A DNA stretch of 64,000 nt from Asanoa sp. WMMD1127 (GTDB lineage: Bacteria > Actinomycetota > Actinomycetes > Mycobacteriales > Micromonosporaceae). The position numbers and the translations under genes were made by a program. The stretch lies in NCBI RefSeq assembly GCF_029626225.1, contig NZ_JARUBP010000001.1:1922001-1986000 (forward strand), read 5' to 3'. This document shows, in pieces, positions 15,672 to 23,437 of the stretch. The stretch's first letter is position 1; each line of letters begins with the position of its first letter. The notes under the pieces were generated by a model. That model worked only from the letters and a program-made list of their open reading frames with translations, made no database searches and was not told the DNA's origin.

Positions 15672-16403
15672 ATGATCGGCCTTGTGCTCGCAGCCGGCGC
15701 CGGCCGGCGGTTGCGCCCCTACACCGACACGCTGCCCAAGGCCCTCGTGCCGGTCGACGGTGAGACCACCATTCTCGACATCGCGCTGCGCAACCTCGCC
15801 GCGGTCGGGCTGACCGACATCGCGGTCGTGGTGGGCTACGCGGCGGAGACCGTCGAGAAGCGCCGGCCCGATCTGGAGTCCCGCTACGGCGTCACGCTCA
15901 ACCTCGTGCACAACGACAAGGCCGAGGAGTGGAACAACGCGTACTCCCTTTGGCTTGCTCGCGACCAGTTCGCCGGCGGCGCGCTGCTGGTCAACGGCGA
16001 CACCGTGCACCCGGTCTCGGTCGAGCAGACGCTGCTGGCCAACCGCGGCCCCGGGGTGCTGCTCGCCGTCGACGACGTGAAGTCGCTGGCCGACGAGGAG
16101 ATGAAGACCACCTTCGACGCGTCCGGCCAGCTCACCCGGATCACCAAGCTGATGGACCCGGCCGAGGCCTTCGGTGAATACATCGGCGCCACGCTGATCG
16201 AGGCGTCGGCGGCCGCGGGCGTCGCCGAGGCGCTGGAGGCCACCTGGCGCCGCGACCCCAACCTCTACTACGAAGACGGCTACCAGGAGTACGCGAACCG
16301 CGGCGGCGAGGTCCGGGCGGTGACGATCGGCGACATCCCCTGGGTGGAGGTCGACAACCACGCCGACCTGGCCCGAGCCCGGGAGATCGCGTGCCACTAC
16401 TAG
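15672..16403 (+). CDS. Nucleotidyltransferase (phosphocholine/inositol-phosphate cytidylyltransferase-like)
   Basis: 243 aa from the ATG at 15672, preceded by GGAGGAAG. The N-terminal signature LAAGAGRRLRPYTDTLPKAL is that of NTP-transferase (GT-A-like) enzymes, with Lys in PKAL and a later NGDT. The C-terminal WVEVDNHADLARAREI resembles the LicC/IPCT group, which makes CDP-choline or CDP-inositol, more than glucose-1-P enzymes. First gene of a tightly overlapping trio (13-bp overlap with the dehydrogenase). I infer it makes a CDP-activated alcohol, possibly CDP-glycerol from the dehydrogenase product. The exact substrate needs testing. Confidence 0.85.
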   Translation: MIGLVLAAGAGRRLRPYTDTLPKALVPVDGETTILDIALRNLAAVGLTDIAVVVGYAAETVEKRRPDLESRYGVTLNLVHNDKAEEWNNAYSLWLARDQFAGGALLVNGDTVHPVSVEQTLLANRGPGVLLAVDDVKSLADEEMKTTFDASGQLTRITKLMDPAEAFGEYIGATLIEASAAAGVAEALEATWRRDPNLYYEDGYQEYANRGGEVRAVTIGDIPWVEVDNHADLARAREIACHY

Positions 16404-17458
16404 CCCGCACCGTCACCACGCCGCTGGCCATCGAGGTGCGCCGCGGCGCCGTCGCCGAGCTGGGCACGCTGCTGCACGACCGGCGGATCTCCGGCGGTGG
16501 CGATGTGGCCGTCGTGGTGGGTCCCGGCCAGGGCGAGCGGATCGCCGAGCTGGTGCGCCCGTCGCTGGGCAACGCGGACCTGTTCCACATCTGCGGCGGC
16601 ACGATCGACTCCGCGATGGAGCTGAGCCAGGACCTGCGCCGGCGCAACTACGACGCGGTGGTCGGCATCGGCGGTGGCAAGACCATCGACACCACGAAGT
16701 ACGCCGCGACCCGGCTGGGCATCCCGATGGTCACGGTGGCGACCAGCCTGGCCAACGACGGCGTGTGCTCGCCGGTCGCCTCGCTCGACCTCGACGGCCG
16801 GCGCGGCTCCTACGGCGTGCAGATCCCGCTGGCCATCGTGGTCGACCTCGACTTCGTCGAGAACGGCCCGGACCGGCAGACCCAGGCCGGGATCGGCGAC
16901 GCGCTGTCCAACCTCAGCGCCGTGGCCGACTGGGAGCTGGCCCACCGCGAGCGCGGCGAGGCGATCGACGGGCTGGCCGTCGCGCTGTCCCGCAGCGGCG
17001 CCGAGGCGCTGGTCAACCACCCGGGCAAGATCGGCGACGACGCGTTCCTGACCACGCTGGCCGAGGCGCTGATCATGGGTGGCATCTCGATGGCGGTGGC
17101 CGAGTCGTCCCGGCCGGCCAGCGGCGGCTGCCACGAGATCTCGCACGCGATCGACCACCTCTATCCCGGCACCGGCTCGCACGGCGAGCAGGTCGGCCTC
17201 GGCGCGCTGTTCTGCACCTATCTCCGCGGCGACCAGGAGCGGTTCGCCCAGCTCGCGGCCTGCCTGCGGCGGCACGGGCTGCCGGTGACGCCGGCCGAGC
17301 TCGGGCTGACCGACCAGCAGTTCGGGCTCGCGGTGGCCCAGGCTCCGTCGACCCGGCCCGACCGCTACACGATCCTCGAGCACCTCAAGCTGTCGCCCGC
17401 CGAGATCGACGCCCGTCTGAAGGGGTATGCCGATGCGCTCCGCGACCTTGTCGGCTGA
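16391..17458 (+). CDS. Iron/zinc-containing dehydrogenase of the glycerol-1-phosphate dehydrogenase type
   Basis: 355 aa, GTG start overlapping the upstream stop. The Rossmann-like part has GIGGGKTIDTTKYAA (about 92-106). Predicted metal ligands match the EgsA/AraM family: Asp123 in LANDGVCSP, His248/His252 in SGGCHEISHAIDH, and His264 in GSHGEQVGLG. Family members reduce dihydroxyacetone phosphate to sn-glycerol-1-phosphate with NAD(P)H, the archaeal-handed glycerol phosphate. Bacterial members are rare relative to GlpD/GpsA. Its place between a cytidylyltransferase and a CDP-alcohol phosphotransferase suggests it supplies the alcohol phosphate for a lipid or polymer head group. Other polyol-phosphate substrates remain possible. 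Confidence 0.85.
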   Translation: MPLLARTVTTPLAIEVRRGAVAELGTLLHDRRISGGGDVAVVVGPGQGERIAELVRPSLGNADLFHICGGTIDSAMELSQDLRRRNYDAVVGIGGGKTIDTTKYAATRLGIPMVTVATSLANDGVCSPVASLDLDGRRGSYGVQIPLAIVVDLDFVENGPDRQTQAGIGDALSNLSAVADWELAHRERGEAIDGLAVALSRSGAEALVNHPGKIGDDAFLTTLAEALIMGGISMAVAESSRPASGGCHEISHAIDHLYPGTGSHGEQVGLGALFCTYLRGDQERFAQLAACLRRHGLPVTPAELGLTDQQFGLAVAQAPSTRPDRYTILEHLKLSPAEIDARLKGYADALRDLVG

Positions 17459-18149
17459 GCCGGCGCCGCCGGGACCGGCCGAGTTCTACCGGGTCAACCG
17501 GGGCGGCGGGCTGTTCAGCGAGGGCCTGAGCCAGCGGGTGGGCGCGCTGTTCGCCGCGGCGGCGTACCGGACGGGTGTGTCGCCGACCCTGCTGACCGCG
17601 GGCAACCTGGTGGTCGGCCTGGCCACGTCGGCCGCGGTGGTCGCCCTGACCTCGACGAGCGCGCCGACCTGGGTAGCGGGGCTGGTCGCGCTGCTCGGCT
17701 GGCAGCTCGCCTATGCCCTCGACTGCGCCGACGGGCAGCTGGCCCGGGTGGCCGGCCGCACCAGCCCGGCCGGCGCGCGGGTCGACGTGCTGTGCGACAT
17801 CGCCGTGCAGATCTCGCTGGTGACCGCGCTGTCCGCCGTGGCGGTCGACCAGCACCCGGCCACGGCCTCCTGGGTGGTGGCGCTGTTCGCCGGCACCTGG
17901 ATGGTCAACCTGGTCACCTCGGTGATGCAGGCCGGCCCCAACGCGGGCAGCATGGTCACCTCCACCTCGCTGCCGGTGCGGCTGGTCAAGCTGGTCCGCG
18001 ACTACGGAGCCGTCATCTTCCTGGCCGGCCTGGTGCTCCTGCTTGTTCCACAATGGACCATCTGGCTGGTGGTCGCCTTCACGATCGTCAACGGCGGATT
18101 CCTGTTGGCCAGCATCGCCTTCACCGGCCGCACCGCCCTGCGCTCCTAG
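17427..18149 (+). CDS. CDP-alcohol phosphatidyltransferase family membrane enzyme
   Basis: 240 aa with about six TM helices. The catalytic motif D-x2-DG-x2-AR-x8-G-x3-D-x3-D is fully matched by DCADGQLAR (from about residue 96) followed by an eight-residue spacer, G, ARVD and LCDI. It transfers a phosphoalcohol from a CDP carrier to a membrane acceptor on the cytoplasmic face. It overlaps the dehydrogenase gene by 32 bp, so the trio is one operon. The Pro-rich N-terminus precedes TM1. It lacks the longer N-terminal helix of phosphatidylglycerophosphate synthases. The acceptor lipid is unknown. An inverted-repeat mosaic begins directly after the stop. Confidence 0.9.
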   Translation: MPMRSATLSAEPAPPGPAEFYRVNRGGGLFSEGLSQRVGALFAAAAYRTGVSPTLLTAGNLVVGLATSAAVVALTSTSAPTWVAGLVALLGWQLAYALDCADGQLARVAGRTSPAGARVDVLCDIAVQISLVTALSAVAVDQHPATASWVVALFAGTWMVNLVTSVMQAGPNAGSMVTSTSLPVRLVKLVRDYGAVIFLAGLVLLLVPQWTIWLVVAFTIVNGGFLLASIAFTGRTALRS

Positions 18150-18150
18150 C

Positions 18151-18330
18151 GAAGGAACGGCCCCTTCTTATCGGTTTCCGCATAGGAAGGGTCCCTTGTT
18201 AACAGCGCCGGCGGCAGCGGCGTTAACAGGGGACCCTTCCTATAGCGAAAGCGACAAGAAGGGGCCCTTGCTTCGTGTTAGCAACGGGCCGTTCTTATGC
18301 GGAAACCGTTAGGAACGGGCCGTTGCTTGC
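18151..18330. repeat. Mosaic of nested inverted repeats (intergenic hairpin element)
   Basis: Successive GGGCC-centred units with GTTAAC or TTAG edges. The central hairpin pairs ATAGGAAGGGTCCCTTGTT (18182-18200 and following AAC) with 18222-18243 with one mismatch. The outer arm TCGGTTTCCGCATA (18171-18184) is inverted at 18297-18310 as TATGCGGAAACCG plus a base. Further units GAACGGCCCCTTCTT, AAGAAGGGGCCCTTGC, GCAACGGGCCGTTCTT and GGAACGGGCCGTTGC follow. The right end runs into the last codons and stop of the leftward glycosyltransferase. It may double as terminator for both flanking genes. Confidence 0.85.
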
Positions 18331-19478
18331 GTTAGGCGGGCGTAGGTGTCGAGGAGCTGCTTCGTCACCACGTCCGGGTGGAAGGTCTGCTCGTAGCGCG
18401 CCCGGGCCAGCGGGGCCTTCGCGGCGGCCTCGGCTCGGGCGACCGGGAACGCGGCGGCGAGCGCGGCCGCCTCGGCGGGCACCGTCCAGCCCGCGTCACC
18501 GACCTCGTAGGGCACCCCGCCCAGCGCCGTGCCCAGCACCGGCCGGCCGGCGGCCAGCGCTTCGAGCACCACGGTCGGCAGCACGTCGTGCCAGGTCGGG
18601 GTGACCAGCACCACGGCCGCGGCGGAGAGCGCCGCGGCGACGCCCGGGCGGTCGAGGCGGCCCAGGTAGTCGACGTCGGCCCGCTCGGCCGCCACCGACT
18701 CGACCAGGGGGCGCAGGTCGCCGTCGCCGGCGATGCGCAGTGGGCCTAGGGCGCCGTCGGGATGCTGACGCCAGGCGTCGAGCAGCAGCCGGACGCCCTT
18801 CTCCTCGGAGAGCCGGCCCGAGAAGAACAGGAAGCCGTCGCCGAGGGGGGCCGCCGGGCCCGGATCCGGGATCGCGTTCGGCTTGACGGTGATCCGGTCC
18901 GCCGGGATCCCGTACGCGATCAAATGATCTTTGATGGCGTCCGTCAGGGCCAGGTAGCCGTCGACCGATCGCCACGTCGGCCGGTGCACGGTCAGCGCGG
19001 TCGCCATCACCACGCTCTGCGCCGCCGAACCCCGGTAGCACCGGTGCCGCACGGCGGGCAACGGGAGCGCGCGCCCCCGACAGTCGTGGCAGATGCCGCC
19101 GTCGCGGAAATAGAGCCCGGACGCGCACACCTGGCGGTAGTTGTGCACGGTCTGCAGCACCGGCAGGCCGAACCGGTGCGCGGTCCGCACGATCCAGGGC
19201 GAGATCAACGGGTACGGGTTGTGCAGGTGCAGCACGTCCGGCCGGTGTGTCCGGATCAGCTCGGCGAGGTCGCGCTGCGCCCGGGGCGCGTAGATCGGCG
19301 AGACCGGCAGCAGCGCCTTGGCCGCCGGCGACATGTCGGCGATCTCGTCGGAGCTGCGCAGGAACGGCAGCACCTCGACCCCCGCCGCGGCGAGCTGGTC
19401 GATCTCCTGATCGACGATCACATTCTCGCCAGAGGGCTGGGCCTCGCGATATCTGTTGTGCGCGACGACGACCTTCAT
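18309..19478 (-). CDS. GT4-family glycosyltransferase with Cys-rich insertion
   Basis: 389 aa, GT-B fold. The N-terminal domain starts MKVVVAHNRY and has PDVLHLHNPYPLISPWI. The C-terminal donor domain has FLFFSGRLSEEKGVRLLLDAW and LPTVVLEALAAGRPVLGT with the family Glu. Between them is a Cys set, Cys118, Cys130, Cys133 and Cys147 (CX11CX2CX13C), likely binding a metal and known from a subset of polysaccharide GT4 enzymes. It probably adds a sugar to an envelope glycan from an NDP donor. The last residues (TARS) and the stop codon are encoded inside the inverted-repeat mosaic, so the original C-terminus may have been altered. It has a leaderless promoter overlapping that of the divergent DNA glycosylase. 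Confidence 0.9.
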   Translation of the reverse strand: MKVVVAHNRYREAQPSGENVIVDQEIDQLAAAGVEVLPFLRSSDEIADMSPAAKALLPVSPIYAPRAQRDLAELIRTHRPDVLHLHNPYPLISPWIVRTAHRFGLPVLQTVHNYRQVCASGLYFRDGGICHDCRGRALPLPAVRHRCYRGSAAQSVVMATALTVHRPTWRSVDGYLALTDAIKDHLIAYGIPADRITVKPNAIPDPGPAAPLGDGFLFFSGRLSEEKGVRLLLDAWRQHPDGALGPLRIAGDGDLRPLVESVAAERADVDYLGRLDRPGVAAALSAAAVVLVTPTWHDVLPTVVLEALAAGRPVLGTALGGVPYEVGDAGWTVPAEAAALAAAFPVARAEAAAKAPLARARYEQTFHPDVVTKQLLDTYARLTQATARS

Positions 19479-19487
19479 GGTGGCGTC

Positions 19488-19497
19488 AGGCTACCGT
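19488..19497. promoter_or_regulatory. Overlapping divergent -10 elements
   Basis: The 10-bp sequence AGGCTACCGT holds TAGCCT on the minus strand (19493-19488, 9 nt before the glycosyltransferase ATG) and TACCGT on the plus strand (19492-19497, 7 nt before the glycosylase GTG). The two hexamers share the central TA, so the promoters should exclude each other. Confidence 0.55.
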
Positions 19498-19504
19498 TGT
19501 CGAC

Positions 19505-20365
19505 GTGCCCGAACTGCCCGAGGTGGAAGCGCTCGCCGCATACCTGCGTGACCGTGCCGTCGGTCACCGCGTCCAGCGGCTCGAGGTGTCCGCCATCAGC
19601 GCGCTGAAGACCTATGACCCGCCGCCCTCCGCGGTCGCCGGCAAGGAGATCACCGGAGCCGGGCGGCACGGCAAATTCCTCGACATCGCGTTCGAGGGCG
19701 ATGTGCATCTGATCGTGCACCTGTCCCGGGCCGGGTGGCTGCACTACCGCGACTCCTTCCCGAGCGCCGCGCCGCTCAAGCCGGGCAAGGGGCCGATCGC
19801 GGTGCGGGTACGGCTCGACGACGGTTCCGGGTTCGACCTGACCGAGGCCGGCACGCAGAAACGGCTCGCCGCCTATCTGGTGACCGATCCGGCCCTCGTG
19901 CCCGGGGTGGCCAAGCTCGGCCCGGACGCGCTGACCGCCGACGAGGCCACGTTCGCGGCCGCGGTGCGCAGCCGGCGGGGCCAGCTCAAGGGGATCATCA
20001 AGGACCAGTCGGTGCTGGCCGGCATCGGCAACGCGTACTCCGACGAGATCCTGCATGCCGCCAAGCTGTCGCCGTTCGCGATGAGCGACCGGCTGACCGA
20101 CGCGCAGCTGGCGACGCTCTACGAAATGACCCAGACGGTGCTCAACGACGCGGTCGGTCGGTCCGTGGGTCAGAAGGCCGCCGAGCTCAAGGGCGAGAAG
20201 CGCTCCGGCATGAAGGTGCACGCCCGCACCGGACTGCCCTGCCCGGTGTGCGGCGACACGGTGCGTGAGGTCTCGTTCGCCGACTCGAGCCTGCAGTACT
20301 GCCCCACCTGCCAGACCGGTGGCAAGCCCTTGGCGGATCGACGGCTGTCCCGGTTGGTGCGCTGA
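19505..20365 (+). CDS. Fpg/Nei-family DNA glycosylase/AP lyase
   Basis: 286 aa from the GTG at 19505. The frame is open further upstream (to 19247), but the invariant N-terminus after Met removal is PELPEVEAL, which fixes the start: Pro1 is the Schiff-base nucleophile and Glu2 is catalytic. Other motifs are GRHGKFLD (DNA-contacting Lys), the H2TH region LKGIIKDQSVLAGIGNAYSDEIL, and a C-terminal zinc finger CPVCGD...QYCPTCQ followed by a conserved DRRLSRL tail. It removes oxidised bases and nicks the abasic site. The choice between Fpg (8-oxoG) and Nei (pyrimidine) specificity is unresolved, although the actinobacterial clade is often labelled Fpg/Nei. Divergent from the glycosyltransferase by 26 bp. 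Confidence 0.93.
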   Translation: MPELPEVEALAAYLRDRAVGHRVQRLEVSAISALKTYDPPPSAVAGKEITGAGRHGKFLDIAFEGDVHLIVHLSRAGWLHYRDSFPSAAPLKPGKGPIAVRVRLDDGSGFDLTEAGTQKRLAAYLVTDPALVPGVAKLGPDALTADEATFAAAVRSRRGQLKGIIKDQSVLAGIGNAYSDEILHAAKLSPFAMSDRLTDAQLATLYEMTQTVLNDAVGRSVGQKAAELKGEKRSGMKVHARTGLPCPVCGDTVREVSFADSSLQYCPTCQTGGKPLADRRLSRLVR

Positions 20366-20440
20366 GTGAGCGCCTGGAAGCCCTGCGTACGAACCTTTTT
20401 CGACGCACAACTGACTTCTTCCGCCGCGCGCCACAATCGG

Positions 20441-20446
20441 TATAGT
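20441..20446 (+). promoter_or_regulatory. Possible -10 element (TATAGT) for the sugar transferase gene
   Basis: TATAGT is the best -10 match in the 188-bp gap before the sugar transferase. It would give a leader of about 100 nt. No convincing -35 is seen 16-18 bp upstream, and nothing else stands out in the gap. Confidence 0.35.
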
Positions 20447-20553
20447 GACCCGGTCCCGCACCGACGGCGCGGGGACGACCGCTCAGGCGGGTCCGGGCGT
20501 AATGTCTGTCTTCTGTCCACGGTTCGTAACCGTTGACGTGGGAGACTGATGCG

Positions 20554-22170
20554 GTGGGCGACCCGAGCCCGTACGGCGAGTGGGCGGCACGCGTTAGCCG
20601 GGAGGGCGTAGGTGAGGTGACGACCAGCCTCGAACGCCCGGTGACCAGCAACGGCCGCGGCGGCGTCGTGCGCCACGTCGACAGCTTCGAGATCCAGGTG
20701 CCTCCGCCGCCGCCCACCAACGGTGTGCCGCGCTCCGCCTGGGCCCGGGCGCGCCGGCGCGTCTCGCGCTGGCACCGCCCCTTCATCCTCATCCTGCTCG
20801 TCCTCGACTTCGGCGCGGTCACGCTGGCCAGCTACATCGCGGTCACCGAGTTCGAGAAGGCGCGGGCCGGCTTCCAGGACCGCCCGACGCTGTTCGCCCT
20901 CATCGCCTACGTGTTCCTGCCGTGCGGGTGGATCTTCACGCTGTGGGCCAACCGCGCCTACGACCGGCGTTACCTGGGCCTGGGCACCGACGAGTTCAAG
21001 CGCGTGGTCCGCGCCTCGCTCGTGGTCGCCGCCTTCGTCTCGTTCCTGGCCTTCGCCACCAAGACCGACCTCTCCCGTATGACGGTCGGCAGCGTGCTGC
21101 TCGGCGCCCTGCTGCTGATCCTGGTCGCCCGCTATCTGGCCCGCCAGGCGCTGCACCTGGTCCGCCGCCGCGCCGGCCAGGCCGGCCACCGGGTGATCCT
21201 GATCGGCACGCTTCCCGAGGCGCTCGAGGTCTACACCGCGGTCACCCGCAACCCCGCCGCCGGCCTGGTCCCGGTCGGCATCCACATCACCGACGGCTAC
21301 GCGGCGGCCCGCGGCATCGAGACCCCGGTCCCGGTCTACGCCGGCCGCGACGTGCTCGGCCTGGTCCGCGAGCTCGGCGCCGACACGATCGCCGTCTGCG
21401 GCTCCGCCAGCGCCGAGCCCGGCGAGCTGCGCCGCCTGGCCTGGCAGCTCGAAGGCAGCGGCGTCGACCTGGTGGTGGCGCCGCAGCTCACCGACATCGC
21501 CGGCCCGCGGGTGCACATCCGCCCCATCGAGGGCCTGCCCCTCCTCCACGTCGAAGAGCCGACGCTGTCGGGCCCGGCCCTGCTGGCCAAGAACATGATG
21601 GACCGCGTCGTCGCCGCCCTGGGCCTGATCATCCTGCTGCCCGTCTTCGCCGCCGTCGCGATCGGCATCAAGATCAGCGACAAGGGCCCGGTCTTCTTCC
21701 GCCAGCCCCGCGTCGGCCACGAGGGCCGCACCTTCCGGGTGTGGAAGTTCCGCACCATGTACGTCGACGCCGAAGACCGCCTCGCCGCCCTCGTCGACCA
21801 GAACGAGAGCGACGGCATGCTCTTCAAGATCCGCCAGGACCCGCGGGTCTTCCCCTTCGGCAGCTTCCTGCGGGCCAGCTCGATCGACGAGCTGCCCCAG
21901 CTCATCAACGTCCTCTGGGGCGAGATGTCCCTGGTCGGCCCCCGCCCCCTCCCGGCCGACGACGGCGACTTCCTGGGCGACGTCCGCCGCCGCCTCCTGG
22001 TCCGCCCCGGCATCACGGGCCTCTGGCAGGTCTCGGGCCGCTCCGACCTGAGCTGGGACGAAGCCGTCCGCCTGGACCTCTACTACGTGGACAACTGGTC
22101 ACTGGCATACGACCTGAGCATCCTCTGGCGCACGATCGGCGTAGTCCTCGCCCGCAAGGGCGCCTACTAG
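20554..22170 (+). CDS. Polyprenyl-phosphate glycosylphosphotransferase (WcaJ/WbaP-type sugar transferase)
   Basis: 538 aa from the GTG at 20554, with GGAGAC about 8 nt upstream. A TTG at 20533 is possible. It has four or five N-terminal TM helices (about 80-230), a CoA-binding-like middle domain, then the C-terminal bacterial sugar transferase domain (about 350-538): KNMMDRVVAALGLIILLP, GPVFFRQPRVGHEGRTFRVWKFRTM, SIDELPQLINVLWGEMSLVGPRP and RPGITGLWQVSGRSD. It transfers a hexose-1-phosphate from an NDP-sugar to undecaprenyl phosphate, starting a repeat unit for exopolysaccharide or glycan. The rest of that pathway is not in the window apart from one GT4 and the later LCP and epimerase genes. 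Confidence 0.93.
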   Translation: MGDPSPYGEWAARVSREGVGEVTTSLERPVTSNGRGGVVRHVDSFEIQVPPPPPTNGVPRSAWARARRRVSRWHRPFILILLVLDFGAVTLASYIAVTEFEKARAGFQDRPTLFALIAYVFLPCGWIFTLWANRAYDRRYLGLGTDEFKRVVRASLVVAAFVSFLAFATKTDLSRMTVGSVLLGALLLILVARYLARQALHLVRRRAGQAGHRVILIGTLPEALEVYTAVTRNPAAGLVPVGIHITDGYAAARGIETPVPVYAGRDVLGLVRELGADTIAVCGSASAEPGELRRLAWQLEGSGVDLVVAPQLTDIAGPRVHIRPIEGLPLLHVEEPTLSGPALLAKNMMDRVVAALGLIILLPVFAAVAIGIKISDKGPVFFRQPRVGHEGRTFRVWKFRTMYVDAEDRLAALVDQNESDGMLFKIRQDPRVFPFGSFLRASSIDELPQLINVLWGEMSLVGPRPLPADDGDFLGDVRRRLLVRPGITGLWQVSGRSDLSWDEAVRLDLYYVDNWSLAYDLSILWRTIGVVLARKGAY

Positions 22171-22219
22171 ACCACCCGAGGGCTTCCGTAATCGACGAGC
22201 GGCGGCGAGGATTCCGCGC

Positions 22220-23437
22220 ATGAGTGCGGACCTCTCCACGGCGCTGGCAGTTCTGGCGCTGGTCAGCGCGCTCGCAGCCGCCGTCTACGCCGTCATCCGC
22301 CTCCGGGCCCGCCGGGGCATAGCGACGGCCACCCAACGCGCCACGTACGAGGTCCTCCACACGGCGGGCCTGGCCGCCGAACCGCTCCGCTCCGGCCTGA
22401 CAACCGCCAGCGCGGCCAAGGCCGCCAAACACCTGAGAGCCCTGGTTGGCGCCCCCGGCCTGGCGTTGGCCGACGACAACACCCTGCTGGCCCTGGACGG
22501 CCGCGGCGGCCACCACTCCCACCAACTCCAGGCAGCCGCCAAGAAGGCCCTGGCCGCCGGACGATCGACGGTGCTCCGCCAGGCCGAGCTCCCCTGCGAC
22601 CGGGTCGACTGCGAGATCCGCGGGGCGGTGGTGGCCCCCATCCGCGGCTCAACCCCGGTGGCCCTGGTAGCCGTGGCCGACGACCAACCCGCCCCGGGCC
22701 TGGTCCAGGCAACCCTGGAAACCGCGCGCTGGGCCGCCACCCAACTGGCCCTGGCCGAACTCGACTCCAACCGCGAGCGCCTCGCCCGAGCCGAGGTCAA
22801 GGCCCTCCGCGCCCAGATCAGCCCCCACTTCATCTACAACGCGCTGACCGCGATCGCCTCGTTCGTACGCACGGACCCCGAACGCGCCCGCGAGCTGATC
22901 CTCGAGTTCGCCGAGTTCACCCGCTACTCCTTCCGGGCCCACGGCGAGTTCACCACCCTGGCCGAGGAGCTGCGCTCGATCGACCGCTACCTGACGATCG
23001 AGCGGGCCCGGTTCGGCGAGCGGCTCCAGGTGCGGCTGCAGATCGCGCCCGAGGTCCTGCCGGTCAGCCTGCCGTTCCTCTGCCTGCAGCCGCTGGTGGA
23101 GAACGCCGTGCGGCACGGACTGTCCCGCAAACCGGGCCTCGGTATGGTGAGCATCGAGGCCCGTGATGCCGGCGCCGAGTGCCACATCACCGTCGAGGAC
23201 GACGGCGTCGGCATGGATCCGGCGGCGCTCGTCGCCGGGGTGGCCGAGGCCGGCGTGGCCGGGGTCGACGACGCCGGCGCCCACGTCGGGTTGTCCAATG
23301 TAGACGACCGCCTGCGGTCGGTGTTCGGCGACCAGTTCGGTCTGGTGGTGGAGACGGGGATCGGAGCGGGAACCAGGGTGAGCATGCGGGTGCCGAAGTT
23401 CCACCCGGGCGTGCACGCGGCCGGTGGCGCGGCATGA
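22220..23437 (+). CDS. LytS/YehU-type sensor histidine kinase
   Basis: 405 aa. One N-terminal TM helix (about 6-27), a GAF-like domain (about 45-180) with Cys126 and Cys131 (LPCDRVDC), then the His_kinase domain with ALRAQISPHFIYNALTAI (His203) and a HATPase with PLVENAVRHGL and VEDDGVGMD. The small Cys pair in the GAF region could sense redox or a metal, which is speculation. It overlaps the LytTR regulator gene by 4 bp (ATGA). In many actinobacteria this pair neighbours DUF485/SLC5 acetate-type symporters, and both kinds of gene lie further downstream here. Confidence 0.92.
   Translation: MSADLSTALAVLALVSALAAAVYAVIRLRARRGIATATQRATYEVLHTAGLAAEPLRSGLTTASAAKAAKHLRALVGAPGLALADDNTLLALDGRGGHHSHQLQAAAKKALAAGRSTVLRQAELPCDRVDCEIRGAVVAPIRGSTPVALVAVADDQPAPGLVQATLETARWAATQLALAELDSNRERLARAEVKALRAQISPHFIYNALTAIASFVRTDPERARELILEFAEFTRYSFRAHGEFTTLAEELRSIDRYLTIERARFGERLQVRLQIAPEVLPVSLPFLCLQPLVENAVRHGLSRKPGLGMVSIEARDAGAECHITVEDDGVGMDPAALVAGVAEAGVAGVDDAGAHVGLSNVDDRLRSVFGDQFGLVVETGIGAGTRVSMRVPKFHPGVHAAGGAA

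Noticed and set aside
19247-19504. Upstream extension of the DNA glycosylase frame
   Set aside because: The family requires an N-terminal PELPE directly after the start, reached only from 19505.
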